From: Caenorhabditis remanei
Lineage: Eukaryota > Nematoda > Chromadorea > Rhabditida > Rhabditidae
DNA length: 64,000 nucleotides
Assembly (NCBI RefSeq): GCF_010183535.1
Contig: NC_071330.1
Span: 372,001 to 436,000 of the forward strand
Direction of reading: 5' to 3'
This document shows positions 45,955-57,310 of the stretch, in pieces. Numbering within the stretch: position 1 is the first letter of the stretch; the number at the start of each line of letters is the position of its first letter. A program made the position numbers and the translations under genes. The notes under the pieces were generated by a model. That model was not told where the DNA came from and ran no database searches. It was given only the letters and a program-made list of their open reading frames with translations.

Positions 45955-46495
45955 ATTTTGTGGACATCCGGATATCGCGGACACACAGACAGAGACAGGA
46001 GAAATGGAAAAAAAAAACGTTGGTCATCCGGAGATTTGGACACACAGAGACACCGACAGACAGGACATCTGGAATGGTGGACACACAGAGAGACAGGCGG
46101 ACATCCGGATGTAAGGAAACAGAGACATACGCGAGTGGAAACGTTAATTATTTGAAAAATTTTCGGAAATGGACATCCGGACACACCGACAGACAGACAG
46201 ATTTAGAGAAAATCGAAAAATGTTGGAAAAAAATTGAACATTCGGACTAACCGGACACACAGACATACAGAAATTTCGAAAAATCTGGGCATCCGGACAA
46301 ACCGGCACACAGACGGACACACAAACTCCCTTGAAATAGGCCGCAAGCCCTTAAGCTACGCAGGTGGACATCCGGACATTTGGACATTCAGATGGACATA
46401 CAGATTGGACATCCGGACTTGTGGACAAATGGACAGACAGAAATTTCGAAAAAAGGACTTGTGGACACACAGACAGACATAGACATCTTTAGACA
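45955..46495 (+). repeat. Long GACATCCGGACACACAGACA repeat block at a duplication junction
   Basis: About 540 bp of irregular repeats of GGACATCCGGACACACAGAC, with ACAGACAGACAG and GGACATTTGGACA variants. It lies exactly between the orphan peptidase exon and the start of the duplicated operon segment, so it may have hosted the breakpoint. Confidence 0.75.
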
Positions 46496-46498
46496 TCC

Positions 46499-46645
46499 AA
46501 GAAGTACTTGACAGAAAGCGAGAAACCATACTATCGTGGCTACTACGACGTCGTTCGTTCCGACGATCCGATCGCGTTGAATTGGAGAAAACCAGAGGAA
46601 TATCCGGCTCCGTACCTTCTTTCCAGTGTCGAAACCGCTCGTTAG
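46499..46645 (+). pseudogene. 3' fragment of the small membrane protein gene (copy B)
   Basis: Starts abruptly inside the codon run for KKYLTESEKPYYRGYYDV and continues to the stop, with a final ETAR in place of ETAH. The start codon and membrane segment are missing. It marks the left edge of the duplicated operon block. Confidence 0.85.
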
Positions 46646-46848
46646 CCAGTGAAAATTCATGAGAAACCCCGAATTTTTCGCCCTAGAATTCGTACATGTT
46701 CATTTTAGACTCATTTTTACGATGTAAATGAAGATTTTTTTGATTTTTTATGTAATTTTCCATTATTTTTATACTTTTTGTGTCTCCAAGCACTATTTTA
46801 TATCTTTTTTCGCCATTTTTTCCCTCTTTAACCCTCCATTTTCAGAAC

Positions 46849-49265
46849 ATGCACAATTTATTAAACCGTGCCAACGCCCTTCTGGCGTTCACTCTCTGGG
46901 TGATGGCCGCTGTCACAGCCGCCTGTTTCCTGTCGACGGTCTTCCTCGATTACAGTGTTCCAACGAAACTCTCCGTCAAGGATGTCAAAATGTTCGTGAA
47001 AAATTGAAATGAGGCTGAAAATTGAGATTTTTACCGAAAATCTTTGAAAATTTCTGAATTCTCGTGTCACAAACGTCGGAACTTGTCAAATTTGTCGATT
47101 TTTGTGTTGAAAAGTGTGCACTAATGTACATTTTTGCTCAAAATTCGAGGTTTTGGTTTGAAATCTATGATATTATGTCGTTTTTGGCTCTTACATTTTC
47201 TAGTTTCCTAGAACTTTAATTGGAGCGAAATATCCGCCTTTTTTTTTACGAAAAATTACAATTTTGGCTGTTTTAACCCGAAAAATGAGATTTTCGGTAA
47301 TTTTTCTCGGTGAAATCTGAATTTTCGAAGCTATTTCTCCTTCGAATCTCATCAAAATCAATTTCCAGTAGAAACGTGGTGGACTACGCGACCGACGAGC
47401 AACAAGCCGACTTGGCGACTCTCAACTTCAATCTCAACGTCGACTTCTCGAAACTTTTCAACTGCACTGGGTAACAGCGATGAACCTCGCGAAAACGCGC
47501 TCCGTTGATACGAGAGCCGCGTCGCCTCGAACGGAATAAGCCGCGACGCGGCGGACGGCGCTGGGCCCTATGAGAAATCTGCTTTTTCCACTGAAAACAT
47601 AATAGAAAAATGTTTTTTTTTAAAGAAAATAGTCAAAATCAACTAGAATTACATTTTCCTGTTTAAGAAAACACTATTTTTTATAAATAGACACTAAAAA
47701 TGCGACAAAGACAGCATTTTAAGAGATTTCAGACAAGGAAAACTATGAGAATACTCACAATTGGTTACATTTAAAACAAAAAACTTTCGAGAAACAACAA
47801 TTTTTTATTAAAAAAAGGAAAAAAAAACAAAGCAAAATTAGAAAAATAGTTAATAATTTACATTAAAATTTGAAGAAGCGTTGTTGAAGTGAAGTTGCGC
47901 CGAAGATTTACAATTTCAGTAGAAAGATAAGACGTAGAAGAAGAAACCTGAAAGTTTTATTCATGAAACTACGGGAAAACTGACCAATCGGAAGTTATAC
48001 GTGGAAAAAATAACCTGAAAATTTCGCCTCGACGGGTATGTTGATTTTGTACATTTTCGCTGCATTTGATGGCTGAAAACATATTTTTTCGCTTCTGTAA
48101 TATTATTTCGAACGAAAAACCAAGAAAAGGTACGAAAAATTGATTTTAAACGGCAAAAAACGAAGAAAATTGAGCTTTTTCGAAGAAAAACGAGCTTCGC
48201 GGCTTATCACTATCAAAGGAGCCGCGACGCGCACGCAACGCATCTCTCTCGGTGTCGATTTACGAGATTGAATTGAGGTTCATCGCTGTTACCCCGTGCA
48301 ACTGGAATGTCAAACAACTCTTCGTCTATCTTGTCGCCGAATACAAGACGCCAGTTAATGTAAGAACTTGGGAAAATGAGGGAGAAAATGGTGAAAATTG
48401 GGTTGAAAACCGACTGGAATATGCATAAAATTCAACTATTTTTCATTAATTTGATAGAAAATAGTAAATTCGATGATTTTCCGTCGAAAATCTTTGAAAA
48501 TTCAACTTTTTTCCATAAATTTTGATGAAAAATCGATTTTCTTTCAGGAAGTGAACCAAGTCGTGCTGTGGGATCGAATCGTCGAACGATCGGAGCGTGT
48601 TGTGATGGATGAGATCGGAATAAAACCAAAATACTACTTTTTGGATGACGGAAGCAATTTGTTGAAACACGAGAATGTCACGTTCGTTTTGAGGTGAGAA
48701 ATGATGGATTTTAGCATAATTTCGAGCTAAAAATATGGAAAAACGGGCGGAAATTTCGTTTTTTGGCTTAAAATCTCAAAAATATTGTGAAAATTTGAGG
48801 TTTTCGATGGTTTTTAGCTCAAAATTACATATTTTTAGTTGTTTTTAGTTCATATTTTGACATTTTTGGACCGAAAAACTTGGAAACCGGATTAATTTTG
48901 TGGCTTTTGGCTTGGAACTTCACAAATGGACGTATTTTCAGCTAGAATTTCATCGAAATTTCCGGTTTTTCAATAAAAAATCTGTAATTTTGAGCTAAAA
49001 ACCATCGAAAACCTCACATTTTTAAAACATTTCGGAGGTTTTAAGCCAAAAAACTCTGAAATTCTTACATTTTTCAGCCCAAAATTTCAAGTTTTCACAC
49101 GAAATTCCAATTTTCAAATAAAATTTTCAGATTTTGAGCCATAAATCATATTTTTCTTCCAGATACAACGTGATTCCAAACGCTGGTTACCTCCGTCTCG
49201 TCCAATCGTCGGATCAAATTGTCGTCCCGTTCCCATCCACCTACTCTACTACTAGACGATCATAA
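46849..49265 (+). pseudogene. SPCS3 copy B, exon 2 split by a transposon
   Basis: All four exons are present: 46849-46991, 47369-47464 plus 48305-48359, 48548-48693 and 49163-49265. If the insert and one copy of the target duplication are ignored, each exon length equals copy A (143, 151, 146 and 103 bp), and no other disabling change is seen. The 834 bp element between 47464 and 48305 breaks the codons for LFNWNVKQ, so the normal protein cannot be made unless the insert is spliced out. Introns have diverged more than exons, which suggests that selection acted on the exons for some time after duplication. Confidence 0.9.
47465..48298. mobile_element. 834 bp DNA transposon (non-autonomous) in SPCS3 copy B
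   Basis: The ends are CACTGGGTAACAGCGATGAA (then CCT) and the reverse complement CACGGGGTAACAGCGATGAA (then CCT), 22 of 23 matching. The target duplication CAACTG lies at 47459-47464 and 48299-48304. Both subterminal regions are GC-rich (GCCGCGACGCGGCGGACGGC on the left, GAGCCGCGACGCGCACGCAA on the right) around an AT-rich centre with no ORF of note. A 6 bp duplication with CAC ends does not place it firmly in a superfamily. Confidence 0.92.
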
Positions 49266-49581
49266 TCTATTGTTTTTAAATCTGAAAATTGAAAAATATG
49301 GGTTTCTTTTTTCATTTTTCTCTGTGTAATTTTCATAATTTATTTTCTTCTTTTCTTCTTCGCCCCCTTTACCAAAGTAATTTATTTTCTTCGTCCTCCT
49401 TTCATAATATCGAGCTGTTCATTTATAAAATCTACTTTTTTCGGGATTTCATTGCATTTTTTCCTGTTTTTTTCTCGATTTTTCGGTGATTTTTTAAACC
49501 GATTTTTTATCTTTTCCATTAGTTTTTTCCCCTATTTTCTTCTCTAATCCCCCACTTTCAGACCTCATAAACGATCAAGTC

Positions 49582-51689
49582 ATGGGCAAGTTCTCAAAAA
49601 TCAAGAAGGTTCAACAGGAGGAGTCGGCTCAGGAGAAGATGGAATGGGAAGCCGCTGGAGCCAAGGAGTCCAGTGATGATTCGTCAGACGAATCGGTACG
49701 GGAAAGATATTGAAAATTTGAGGTTTTGAAGCTAAACATTGGAAAAAAAACATTTTGAAGCAATTTTTCACAGGAAAATGGCATTTTAGAAGATTTTCCC
49801 CACAAAATACAATTCTGGCGTGCCTTTGACGCGTTTTAGATCTTTTGAATCGTAAAAGACATTTTAAGACAAGGATCTAGAAATTTTCGAGTTTTCTAAT
49901 ATCAGTACTCACAAAATGACTTGAATGTTTATAGATTCGAGCATCAAGGCAATCTGGCGTGCCTTTGACGCGTTTTTAAACTATTTTTTGAGCATTTTTA
50001 AGCTGAAATCAACTTGCACTCGAAATCCTCATTTTTGTGTGTAAAAATCGGCATTTTTCCATGAAAAATCCCGTTTTGAGGGCAATTTCGATACTTGAAG
50101 CTCAGATATTTTTCACTGAAATCCCAAATTTCAGAGAGAGAAATCCAGATTTTGACACTTTATCATGTTTGCAACTCAAAAACATGCGCATTTTCCGAAA
50201 ATCTTATCGAAAAACGATCTCCGAATCCCTAATTTCCCCATTTTTCAGGACGACGAACAAGTGCCGCAAAAACAGACAGAAGAGACACGCAAACGTGCTG
50301 AGCTCTGGACAAATCGCGAGAGAGTTCTCGTTTTGTGCTCTCGCGGAGCCGATGTTCGTACTCGTTACCTGATGAAAGATATCAAGGATCTGTTGCCTCA
50401 CGCGAAGGGAGACTCGAAATTGGATCAACAGAAATCACTGAAAGCACTCAACGAGATTGCTGAAATGAAGAATTGCACGAAAGTGATGTATTTCGAGAGT
50501 CGAAAGAGAAAAGACACGTATCTTTGGATGTCGAATGTGGAAAAGGGACCGTCGATCAAGTTTCTCGTTCACAATGTTCATACGATGAAAGAACTGAAAA
50601 TGTCTGGAAATTGTTTGAAGGCGTCGAGACCCGTGTTGTCGTTCGACGACGCTTTCGAGCAGAAACCACACTTGAAATTGATCAAGGAGGTTCTTATGCA
50701 GGTAATAATTCAGGAGAAACTGGCTGAAAATCGCTTAAAATGGGTCAAAAACGACCCAAAATTTCTCAAAACAGCTTATAATCCGCGAAATTCTCAAACT
50801 ACAGTAATCCTAGAATCCTGGACCCTGGATCTAACCCAGGATCCGCTCTGCAATCTCCCGGGAAGATTTTCATCAACAGTAACTCTTTTTCGATCCTGGG
50901 TTACTGTACTTCGATTCAGGATCATACGGTACAGCAGATCGCTGAAAATCTACAACAAATCGGTAGAAATTGGTGTAGAATGCTTAAAAACTAGATAAAT
51001 CATGTTTTATCACTATGAATGGCTGAAAATCCAGAATTTTTTCACGAAAACTCAGTAAAATTGGTCTAAATAGCCCTTCTTCGGCCCTAAAGTAAAAAAT
51101 CTTTAAAAATGACTGAAAATCTATGAGAATCTGTATTTTTCAATATAAAAAACTGAAAAGTGATGTTTTCATTGCTAGAAATACCGAATTTTCCGCAAAA
51201 ACTCGTCTTTTTCGATGAAAATGAGTAGAAAATCCATTTGAAAATGACTTTTTCACCATAAAATGTGTATTTCCAGACCCTCGGCACCCCACACCATCAT
51301 CCACGCAGTCAACCATTCGTCGATCACGTCTTCAATTTCTCCGTCGGAGAGGGCGACAAAATCTGGTTCCGTAACTTCCAGATCGTCGACGAGAGTCTTC
51401 AGTTGCAGGAAGTTGGTGAGTAAATTGAGGTTTTCCAATGAAAAACGCTGAAATTCTCAATTTAGGACCGCGTTTCGTGCTTGAAATGGTCCGTCTGTTC
51501 GCCGGTTCATTCGAGGGAGCCGTCCTCTACGATAACCCGAATTACGTGTCTCCAAATGTGATCCGTCGTGAGCATCGTAAGGGACAACACGCCTACATTG
51601 AGAAGCAGTTGGCACTCAAAGCGTCGAATATCAAACAAGCGAAAGTCACCGAGATTCTCGCTGAGAAGACGGTCGATTTGGTTGGAAAG
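49582..51689 (+). pseudogene. BRX1 copy B, last exon missing
   Basis: Exons 49582-49695, 50249-50701, 51277-51415 and 51466-51689 equal the lengths of copy A exons 1-4 (114, 453, 139 and 224 bp) with open frames. The fifth exon, which encodes the basic C-terminal tail, is absent: similarity to copy A stops at about 52217, inside the family II MITE. The donor at 51690 (GTACAG) could still join the acceptor before the zinc-finger gene or an unknown exon. A truncated or chimeric Brix protein is possible, but loss of the nucleolar basic tail makes it unlikely to replace copy A. Confidence 0.85.
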
Positions 51690-51920
51690 GTACAGTTTAA
51701 TAGATAGGCTGAAAATTGCTGAAAAATGTTTATATTTGGACGAAATGAGTCATTTTTCAGTCGGCGTTTCAGATCAATTAATCGTTTTTCAGTCGAATTG
51801 ATGTGATTTATCTAAAATTGTCATTTTTTGATGAGATTACTAAATTTCTCATCAGAAACGCTGTCAGGTGGCCGTTCCGATCACTTTTTCTGAATTTAGC
51901 CATTAACAGCCCAACCTGTC

Positions 51921-52217
51921 TTACAACGGCGCTCCAACGCAAACTAGAGAGTGTCGGTGAGAGACGCAGAGTAATTTTTCGCGCCGACACAGATTTTCGC
52001 CGATTTTGACCTATTTTCGCTGTTTTTCATAATAATTCACGAAAAAACAATTATGAAAATCAGCGATAATAGGTCAAAAATGGTGAAAATGTGGGTCGGC
52101 GCCAGAAAAAACTCTGCGTCTCTCGCCGATACTCTCTCGTTTGCGGTGGGGCGCAGTTGTAATAAAAATGCTGAACTAATATTAGCAGGCCACGCGTCTT
52201 ACAACCGCGCTCTACCG
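51921..52217. mobile_element. MITE family I plus truncated family II at the duplication edge
   Basis: The family I element (51921-52162) is orthologous to 43060-43302. Only the first inverted end of the adjacent family II element remains (to ACAACCGCGCTCTACCGAA), after which the sequence changes to CCCTAAGAAAATCTCTTTCT, related to the DNA just upstream of BRX1 copies. Confidence 0.8.
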
Positions 52218-52283
52218 AACCCTAAGAAAATCTCTTTCTCCCTTCTAATCCACCACTTTCAGTCCTCATCAAAAATCGAAACG

Positions 52284-52924
52284 ATGAATTCCGCGAATAA
52301 TGGAATGTTCTGCCCCGCATGCGCGGTTAACATCGATGACGTCCGACACGTGTACTGGCATTTCCGTTATCGGTATGCAAAAAGTTTCAGAATTCTTTTA
52401 AAAAATTGATTTTCAGTCGTTTCCCTTGCGGTGAGCAGGGATGTCGACGTGAATTCTACACGGAGATCGAGAGGACAGCTCACGCCACCCGAACCCAGCA
52501 CCAGGAATCGTTCAGGGTAATAATGATAATAATTAAAGCTATTTCGGTGCTTTTTGCATAGAAAACAGCTGAAAATTGCAGTTTTTCGTCTTAAAATTGG
52601 TGTTTTTGTCTCTTTTGCAATAAAAATCTGGAAAACTGGCGGAAAATGTAATGTTTCATCTCAAAACAAGGGTTTCTGGAACTGGTATGAATGATTTTGA
52701 AAAATAGCTCAAAATTGCAGTTTCAATCTGGAATTTCGGCCTAATTTTCGAGAAAAATCTTGGAAATTAGCTAAAAACTGAAGAAGTTCTCTAGAATTAC
52801 CCTCGAATTTCAAACAAAATTTCAGATCATTCGAGTCCCGTACCTCGACAAGCGTGTCAGGAAGATGATCAACGACGCGAAGAGATTGTTCAGAAGAAGA
52901 GCGGCGGCAGCAGCCGCGCCATGA
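52284..52924 (+). CDS. Small C2H2-type zinc-finger protein
   Basis: Three exons, 52284-52372, 52417-52516 and 52826-52924, in phase, encode 95 aa. Two finger-like units are visible: CPACAVNIDDVRHVYWH, and CGEQGCRREF with HATRTQH. A basic region follows (DKRVRKMINDAKRLFRRR) and then a poly-Ala end. The DNA just upstream (TTCTAATCCACCACTTTCAG, 52242-52261) matches the sequence before BRX1 copy C, so the gene sits behind a borrowed trans-splice acceptor. It is absent from copy A and must have been captured into the duplicated block. I do not recognise a specific orthologue. Confidence 0.7.
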
Positions 52925-53392
52925 ATCCAAACGCCCTCCAATCGTCCCATCAAATTGTCATCCCATTCCCATCCACCTACAGTACTACTAGACGATCATA
53001 ATCTATTGTTTTTATCTGAAAATTGTAAAATATGGGTTTCATTTTTCTCTGTGTAATTTTCATAATTTATTTTCTTCTTTTTCTCTCCGTTTCTCTTCAC
53101 CAAAGTAATTTATTATCTTCGTCCTCCTCATAATCTATTGTTTTTATTTGTTATAATTTTATAATATGGGTTCTTATTTTTTCATCCTGTGATATAATTG
53201 ATTGCTTTCTTCCCACCTCCCCTCTCATAATAGTCAGCTGTAAATGTATAAAATAAAGTTTTCGGGATTCCATTGCAGTTTTCATGTTTTTTCTCGCTTT
53301 TCGGTGATTTTTTAAACCGATTATATATCTTTTTCATTTTTCTCTTTTCCCCTTCTAATCCACCACTTTCAGACCTCGAAAACTATCAAGCC
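52925..53392 (+). pseudogene. SPCS3 exon 4 tail and intercistronic spacer, third copy
   Basis: The sequence from about 52926 to 53003 is a degraded copy of the end of SPCS3 exon 4 (TCCCATTCCCATCCACCTAC and ACTACTAGACGATCATAATC are kept). The operon spacer up to the BRX1 copy C start follows, partly duplicated within itself (CATAATCTATTGTTTTTAT occurs twice). Exons 1-3 are absent. Confidence 0.8.
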
Positions 53393-54160
53393 ATGGGCAA
53401 ATTCTCAAAAATCAAGAAGGTTCAACAGGAGGAGACGGCTAAGGGGAAGATGGAATGGGAAGCCGCTGGAGCCAAGGATTCGAGTGATGATTCGTCAGAT
53501 GAATCGGTACGAGGCTGAAAATTGGAGAAAACGGCCTTTTTGAAGCATTTTTCATATGAAAAATGACATTTTAGATGGATTTCCAGGCAAAAAGCAGTTC
53601 TGGTGTGCCTTTGACGTGTTTCAGAGCCGTAAAAGACATTTTTAGCCAAAGTTCTAAACTTTAATGGCTTGAATGTTTATCGATTCGAGCATCCAGGCAA
53701 TCGGGCGTGCCTTTGACGCGTTTCAGAACTTTCTCAGAGAGGAAACGTCACAAATATTCAAAAAATACTTGTCTTTGAGCATTTTTCAAGCCGAAATTCT
53801 CATTTTGTGTCAAAATCAGCCTTTTTCGAAGAAAAATCCGGTTTTGAGAACAGTTTCGATACTTGAATTTCGAAAACTAGCAGTTTTTCTGATTTTTTCT
53901 CTAAAATTCATGTTTGAAAACTCTAAAACAGGCGAATTCTCAGGAAAATCTTATCGAATAATCCCCAATTTCCCATTTTTCAGGACGACCAACAAGTGCC
54001 GCAAAAACAGACAGAAGAGACACGCAAACGTGCTGGGCAAATACTCATTTGCTACCTGCTCATTTACTACCAATTCCTCATTTACTACCTTACTCATTTA
54101 CTACCATTACTCTTTTACTACCATTTACTCATTTACTACCGTTTGCTCATTTACTACTAT

Positions 54161-54506
54161 AGTAACGATTATGTGTTTATGCGGGAACACTAAACAGTTA
54201 TGCGCTTTACTAAAGATTTATTAGTCTATTAATCACGATTACAGATAAAGGGGCGCGGGGATAAAGGATACAAGAGTGAGTAAAAGGCAACAAAGGTGGG
54301 ATCAAGAAGATCGGCCCGGAATGAGCTTTCGCCCGGCCTTATATACTGGTGCGGGGGTGGGAGACATTGGCGCCCGCGGGCGTAGGGCAAACGGGAGAGG
54401 TCAAATGGTGTGACAATAACAAAGGGTGAGAGATAGAAGTGCGCGTGGAGACGCAGACATTGAAAGTGAGAATTATCAGTCCGTTGAATCCAGTCGATAC
54501 CTTACA
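54161..54506 (-). repeat. 3' LTR (left copy)
   Basis: 346 bp. In element orientation it starts TGTAAGGTATCGACTGGATT and ends CGTTACT, with a TATATAAGG box near 54338-54346 that probably drives transcription in the identical right copy. Confidence 0.93.
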
Positions 54507-54519
54507 CCTCCCTTCTTTT
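54507..54519 (-). promoter_or_regulatory. Polypurine tract
   Basis: AAAAGAAGGGAGG on the minus strand lies directly against the 3' LTR, the expected position for plus-strand DNA priming. Confidence 0.8.
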
Positions 54520-54853
54520 ATTCGAGATCGTCCTCGATCGTTCGTAGAACGGACTGATGATTCGATCCATCGAACATCCTTCCGCTGCTTGGTTTGGACC
54601 ACGGTGTTGCCTGATTGACACGAAGTGTGTTGCCGAAGTGGCCAGAGCTCACGTGACTAGAATGTCCAGTGTAGAACCAGTGGTTGCAGTGAACGAGTTT
54701 CTCTGGAAACCGAACAAAAGTATTGAAAATTTGGGGTCCGAAAAAGGTGTGAAAATTGGTTTTGGAAACCGCTTTTCTTAGGTCTGCACCAAGAAATTCA
54801 TCCAGGATGACATTTCCCGGCTCCCTTTTTTATACGAGACCGTCCCTGGTCTA

Positions 54854-57197
54854 CTAAACCAAGTTGAACTTAGACCTAGGAAACTTATTCTTTTGGCCAA
54901 ATATTGCCCAAAGGGCCATGGCGCTTGGTGGGTCTGCTTGACTTGTCTGGTCCCTGCTCGTGGAGCTGCTGTTGTCTCTTCGGAGTCTATCATTCCACTC
55001 CCTGAGCTCGTGGATTCGGAGGTCCTGCCACAGAATCATCTCGCGAAGGCATTTTGCTTCTTCTTCCGCATCCACCTGGAAAGCCTGGTGGTTGCTCCCA
55101 GGGTCCTTTGACTTTTGCTGATTGGCCACTGACCGCTGCTTCAGCTTGTGGCTCCTTGCCATGTGTCCTACTTTACCACAATAATGGCATTTTCCTGTAA
55201 AAGTAAGCAAGATTTCTCTTCGACTTATCTGGGAGTCAATCTCAGAACTACGACCTCTGTAGTCGTCGTCCCGACCTTGTCGTTCTGACCGATGATCCCG
55301 ACAGTCATCTCGATCTCTGTGAGCCGTGTTTGTCAACGAAGCTGCCACTTGCGCGGGCAATTGGGTAAGCTCCGGCGGTTGCTCGTTGGGGACGAGGCAT
55401 GCTTCTCCTTCACGGGCCGTGTTCCGGGTCTGATCTGTCGTCGATCGTGCCTCCCGTATGACCAGGCTTTTGATTGCCTGGTTCAATCCTTCCAGGAATT
55501 TCTCAAGTGTGACGTCTTCCTTCTGGTGCTCGAGGTTCTTCCGATACTCATGGTACGACTGCTTAGCCAGCTTGATGGTCCTGCGGAAGAGGGAATCGGC
55601 AGATGACTCGCCTGGCAACTCATTGCTTGATCGCGAATGAGTCTTGTTCCGTTGTACATGGCTAGTGCACTCGAACCTCTCTTTCAAACCTTGAACCAGC
55701 TCGTTGAGTGTCGACTTTGGCTTTTCTATCAGCATGCTTTCAGCTCTGCGTCGTGCTCGATACTTGAGGACGGTGAGGAATGCTCTCCTGGAGTCTTCTT
55801 GTGAAGCATCTGGATTGATCGTGACCAATTGATCTTTGAATGACCGCACGGAATTGTTGATGTCTTCATGGGCTGGTAACGAAGCTGCCGACTTGAACGA
55901 TGGTGCCATGACGTGAGGTAGGGTGCCTACTTCTTCGTTGTTCTCCGCTCGTCCTTGATTGACTTGATTGGCTTCATCCTCATCTTCATCGTTGGCTCCA
56001 GATGCAACCGCTTCCTGGATGTTTGAGATGTTTCCGTTGCTGAGCCTCAATGAAGGTGTGCTTCCGGGAGATGTGGTTCCTCCGCTTGCTGTCACGGCTG
56101 CTTGCACGTCTTCTGGCTTTGGCGATTCCTCGTTTCGCTCGTTAGGTGTGCTGACATACACTTCATAACGTACCGTGTTGTCAAGATGTAGAATGCTCTC
56201 GTTTTTCTCTTCTTCGCATTGAGGGATTCCTTTCCGTATTGGAAACAAATTGTTAGCCATGGGTGGATGGCTATTCTCCATGATCTCTTCACTAACATCG
56301 ATCAATCTCTGCGACGAATCCATGTCGGCAGCCGATTCATCACGAGAAACGCCCTGCTGTCTCACGACAACAGGGGTGTGTAAGATCTGTGGGCGTAAGC
56401 CACGGTTCGAAGACAATGAACGAGCTCTTGGAGAAGTGGGAGTAGTTGGAGAAATGACACGGTGGTCATCCCATTTTCCAACCATGTCCACAAATCCGGA
56501 ACAGAGACCCGTTTCACTCACCTTTCGTTCTAAGCATTTGGTCTTTGTCGACGGGGAATCCACCAATTGGCTTGCTCTACCCGCTTCGAGGGATGCTCGG
56601 TTCATCTGACCGGTGCGCGATACCAAGTTGCTCGGTTGTTTGGCTTGAATTGTCTCGACTGCATCCCATGTAGTTGCCAGATTCTTCCGTCCAGTGGGAA
56701 ATGCTCTATTCCTGTCATCTTCTGACGTTTTCTCATCGATTGTTGCTATTCGATCTTTGTTTGCCGAAGCGGAAACGTTGCAGTCGTCTCTGGCTGTTTC
56801 TGTCAATACTCGAGGGCCAGAATCTTTTCCATTGTCCTCTTCAGTTTCCTTGACTGGTTTCTCGGTGTATCCAAGCAATTGATGCTTCTATGTGCCATCG
56901 ATATCTGAAAGGCTTTTCAGATCTCGGATTTCTCCAATCTCTTTCAATTGGTTAACAATTAGGTTGGCATCCGAGCCAACGCCCGATATACCACCTGTTT
57001 CGGTTGGGTTTTGAATGATGCTCGGGTTTACACCCGACGCATCCTTCGGTTGGGTGTGAATCACTGTGGAGGCCTCGCCGGCGCCACAAGCGTTCGTCGG
57101 AGGGATGACACGGTGGTCATCCCATGTTCCGACTTCGCTCGTGGCCACGCCTGCGGCTACGCCTCCTTCTTTCTCGCTGTTCGATGTTCGCTCCAGC
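54854..57197 (-). CDS. Gag-like protein of the LTR element, interrupted by one TAG
   Basis: A long frame runs from about 57197 (after a TTTCCAG acceptor at 57198-57204) to the stop at 54854. It is broken once by an in-frame TAG at 56888-56890; the part after the TAG is about 678 codons. The N-terminal half is low-complexity and acidic. A helical capsid-like region (about 55950-55430) precedes a zinc knuckle, CHYCGKVGHMARSH at about 55180, in which the usual last Cys is His. A coiled, charged tail follows. Gag proteins build the particle that packages element RNA. The single TAG may be inactivating, or read through. No ATG is seen at the start of the second part, so a separate start there is unlikely. 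Confidence 0.8.
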
Positions 57198-57310
57198 CTG
57201 GAAATGTGTTTAATGTGCGACTGATTTAAGACGAAAACGAACGGAAATAGGCTGAAATCGACGAAAGTTAACAACAAAAACGAGCAAAATTTTAGGCCGA
57301 ATTCGAACAA

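Noticed and set aside
47465..48298. The SPCS3 copy B insert as an intron
   Set aside because: It has inverted ends and a target duplication and does not begin with GT or end with AG at the exon edges. Splicing from internal sites cannot be excluded but is not evident.
54036..54160. Whole 54036-59706 insert as a single giant transposon
   Set aside because: Two different target duplications (9 bp outer, 4 bp inner) and complete LTRs inside show two separate, nested insertions.
55292..56609. Plus-strand reading frames across the LTR element
   Set aside because: They are antisense shadows of the Gag-like frame and show no known domain. The primer site and purine tract fix the element's coding strand as minus.
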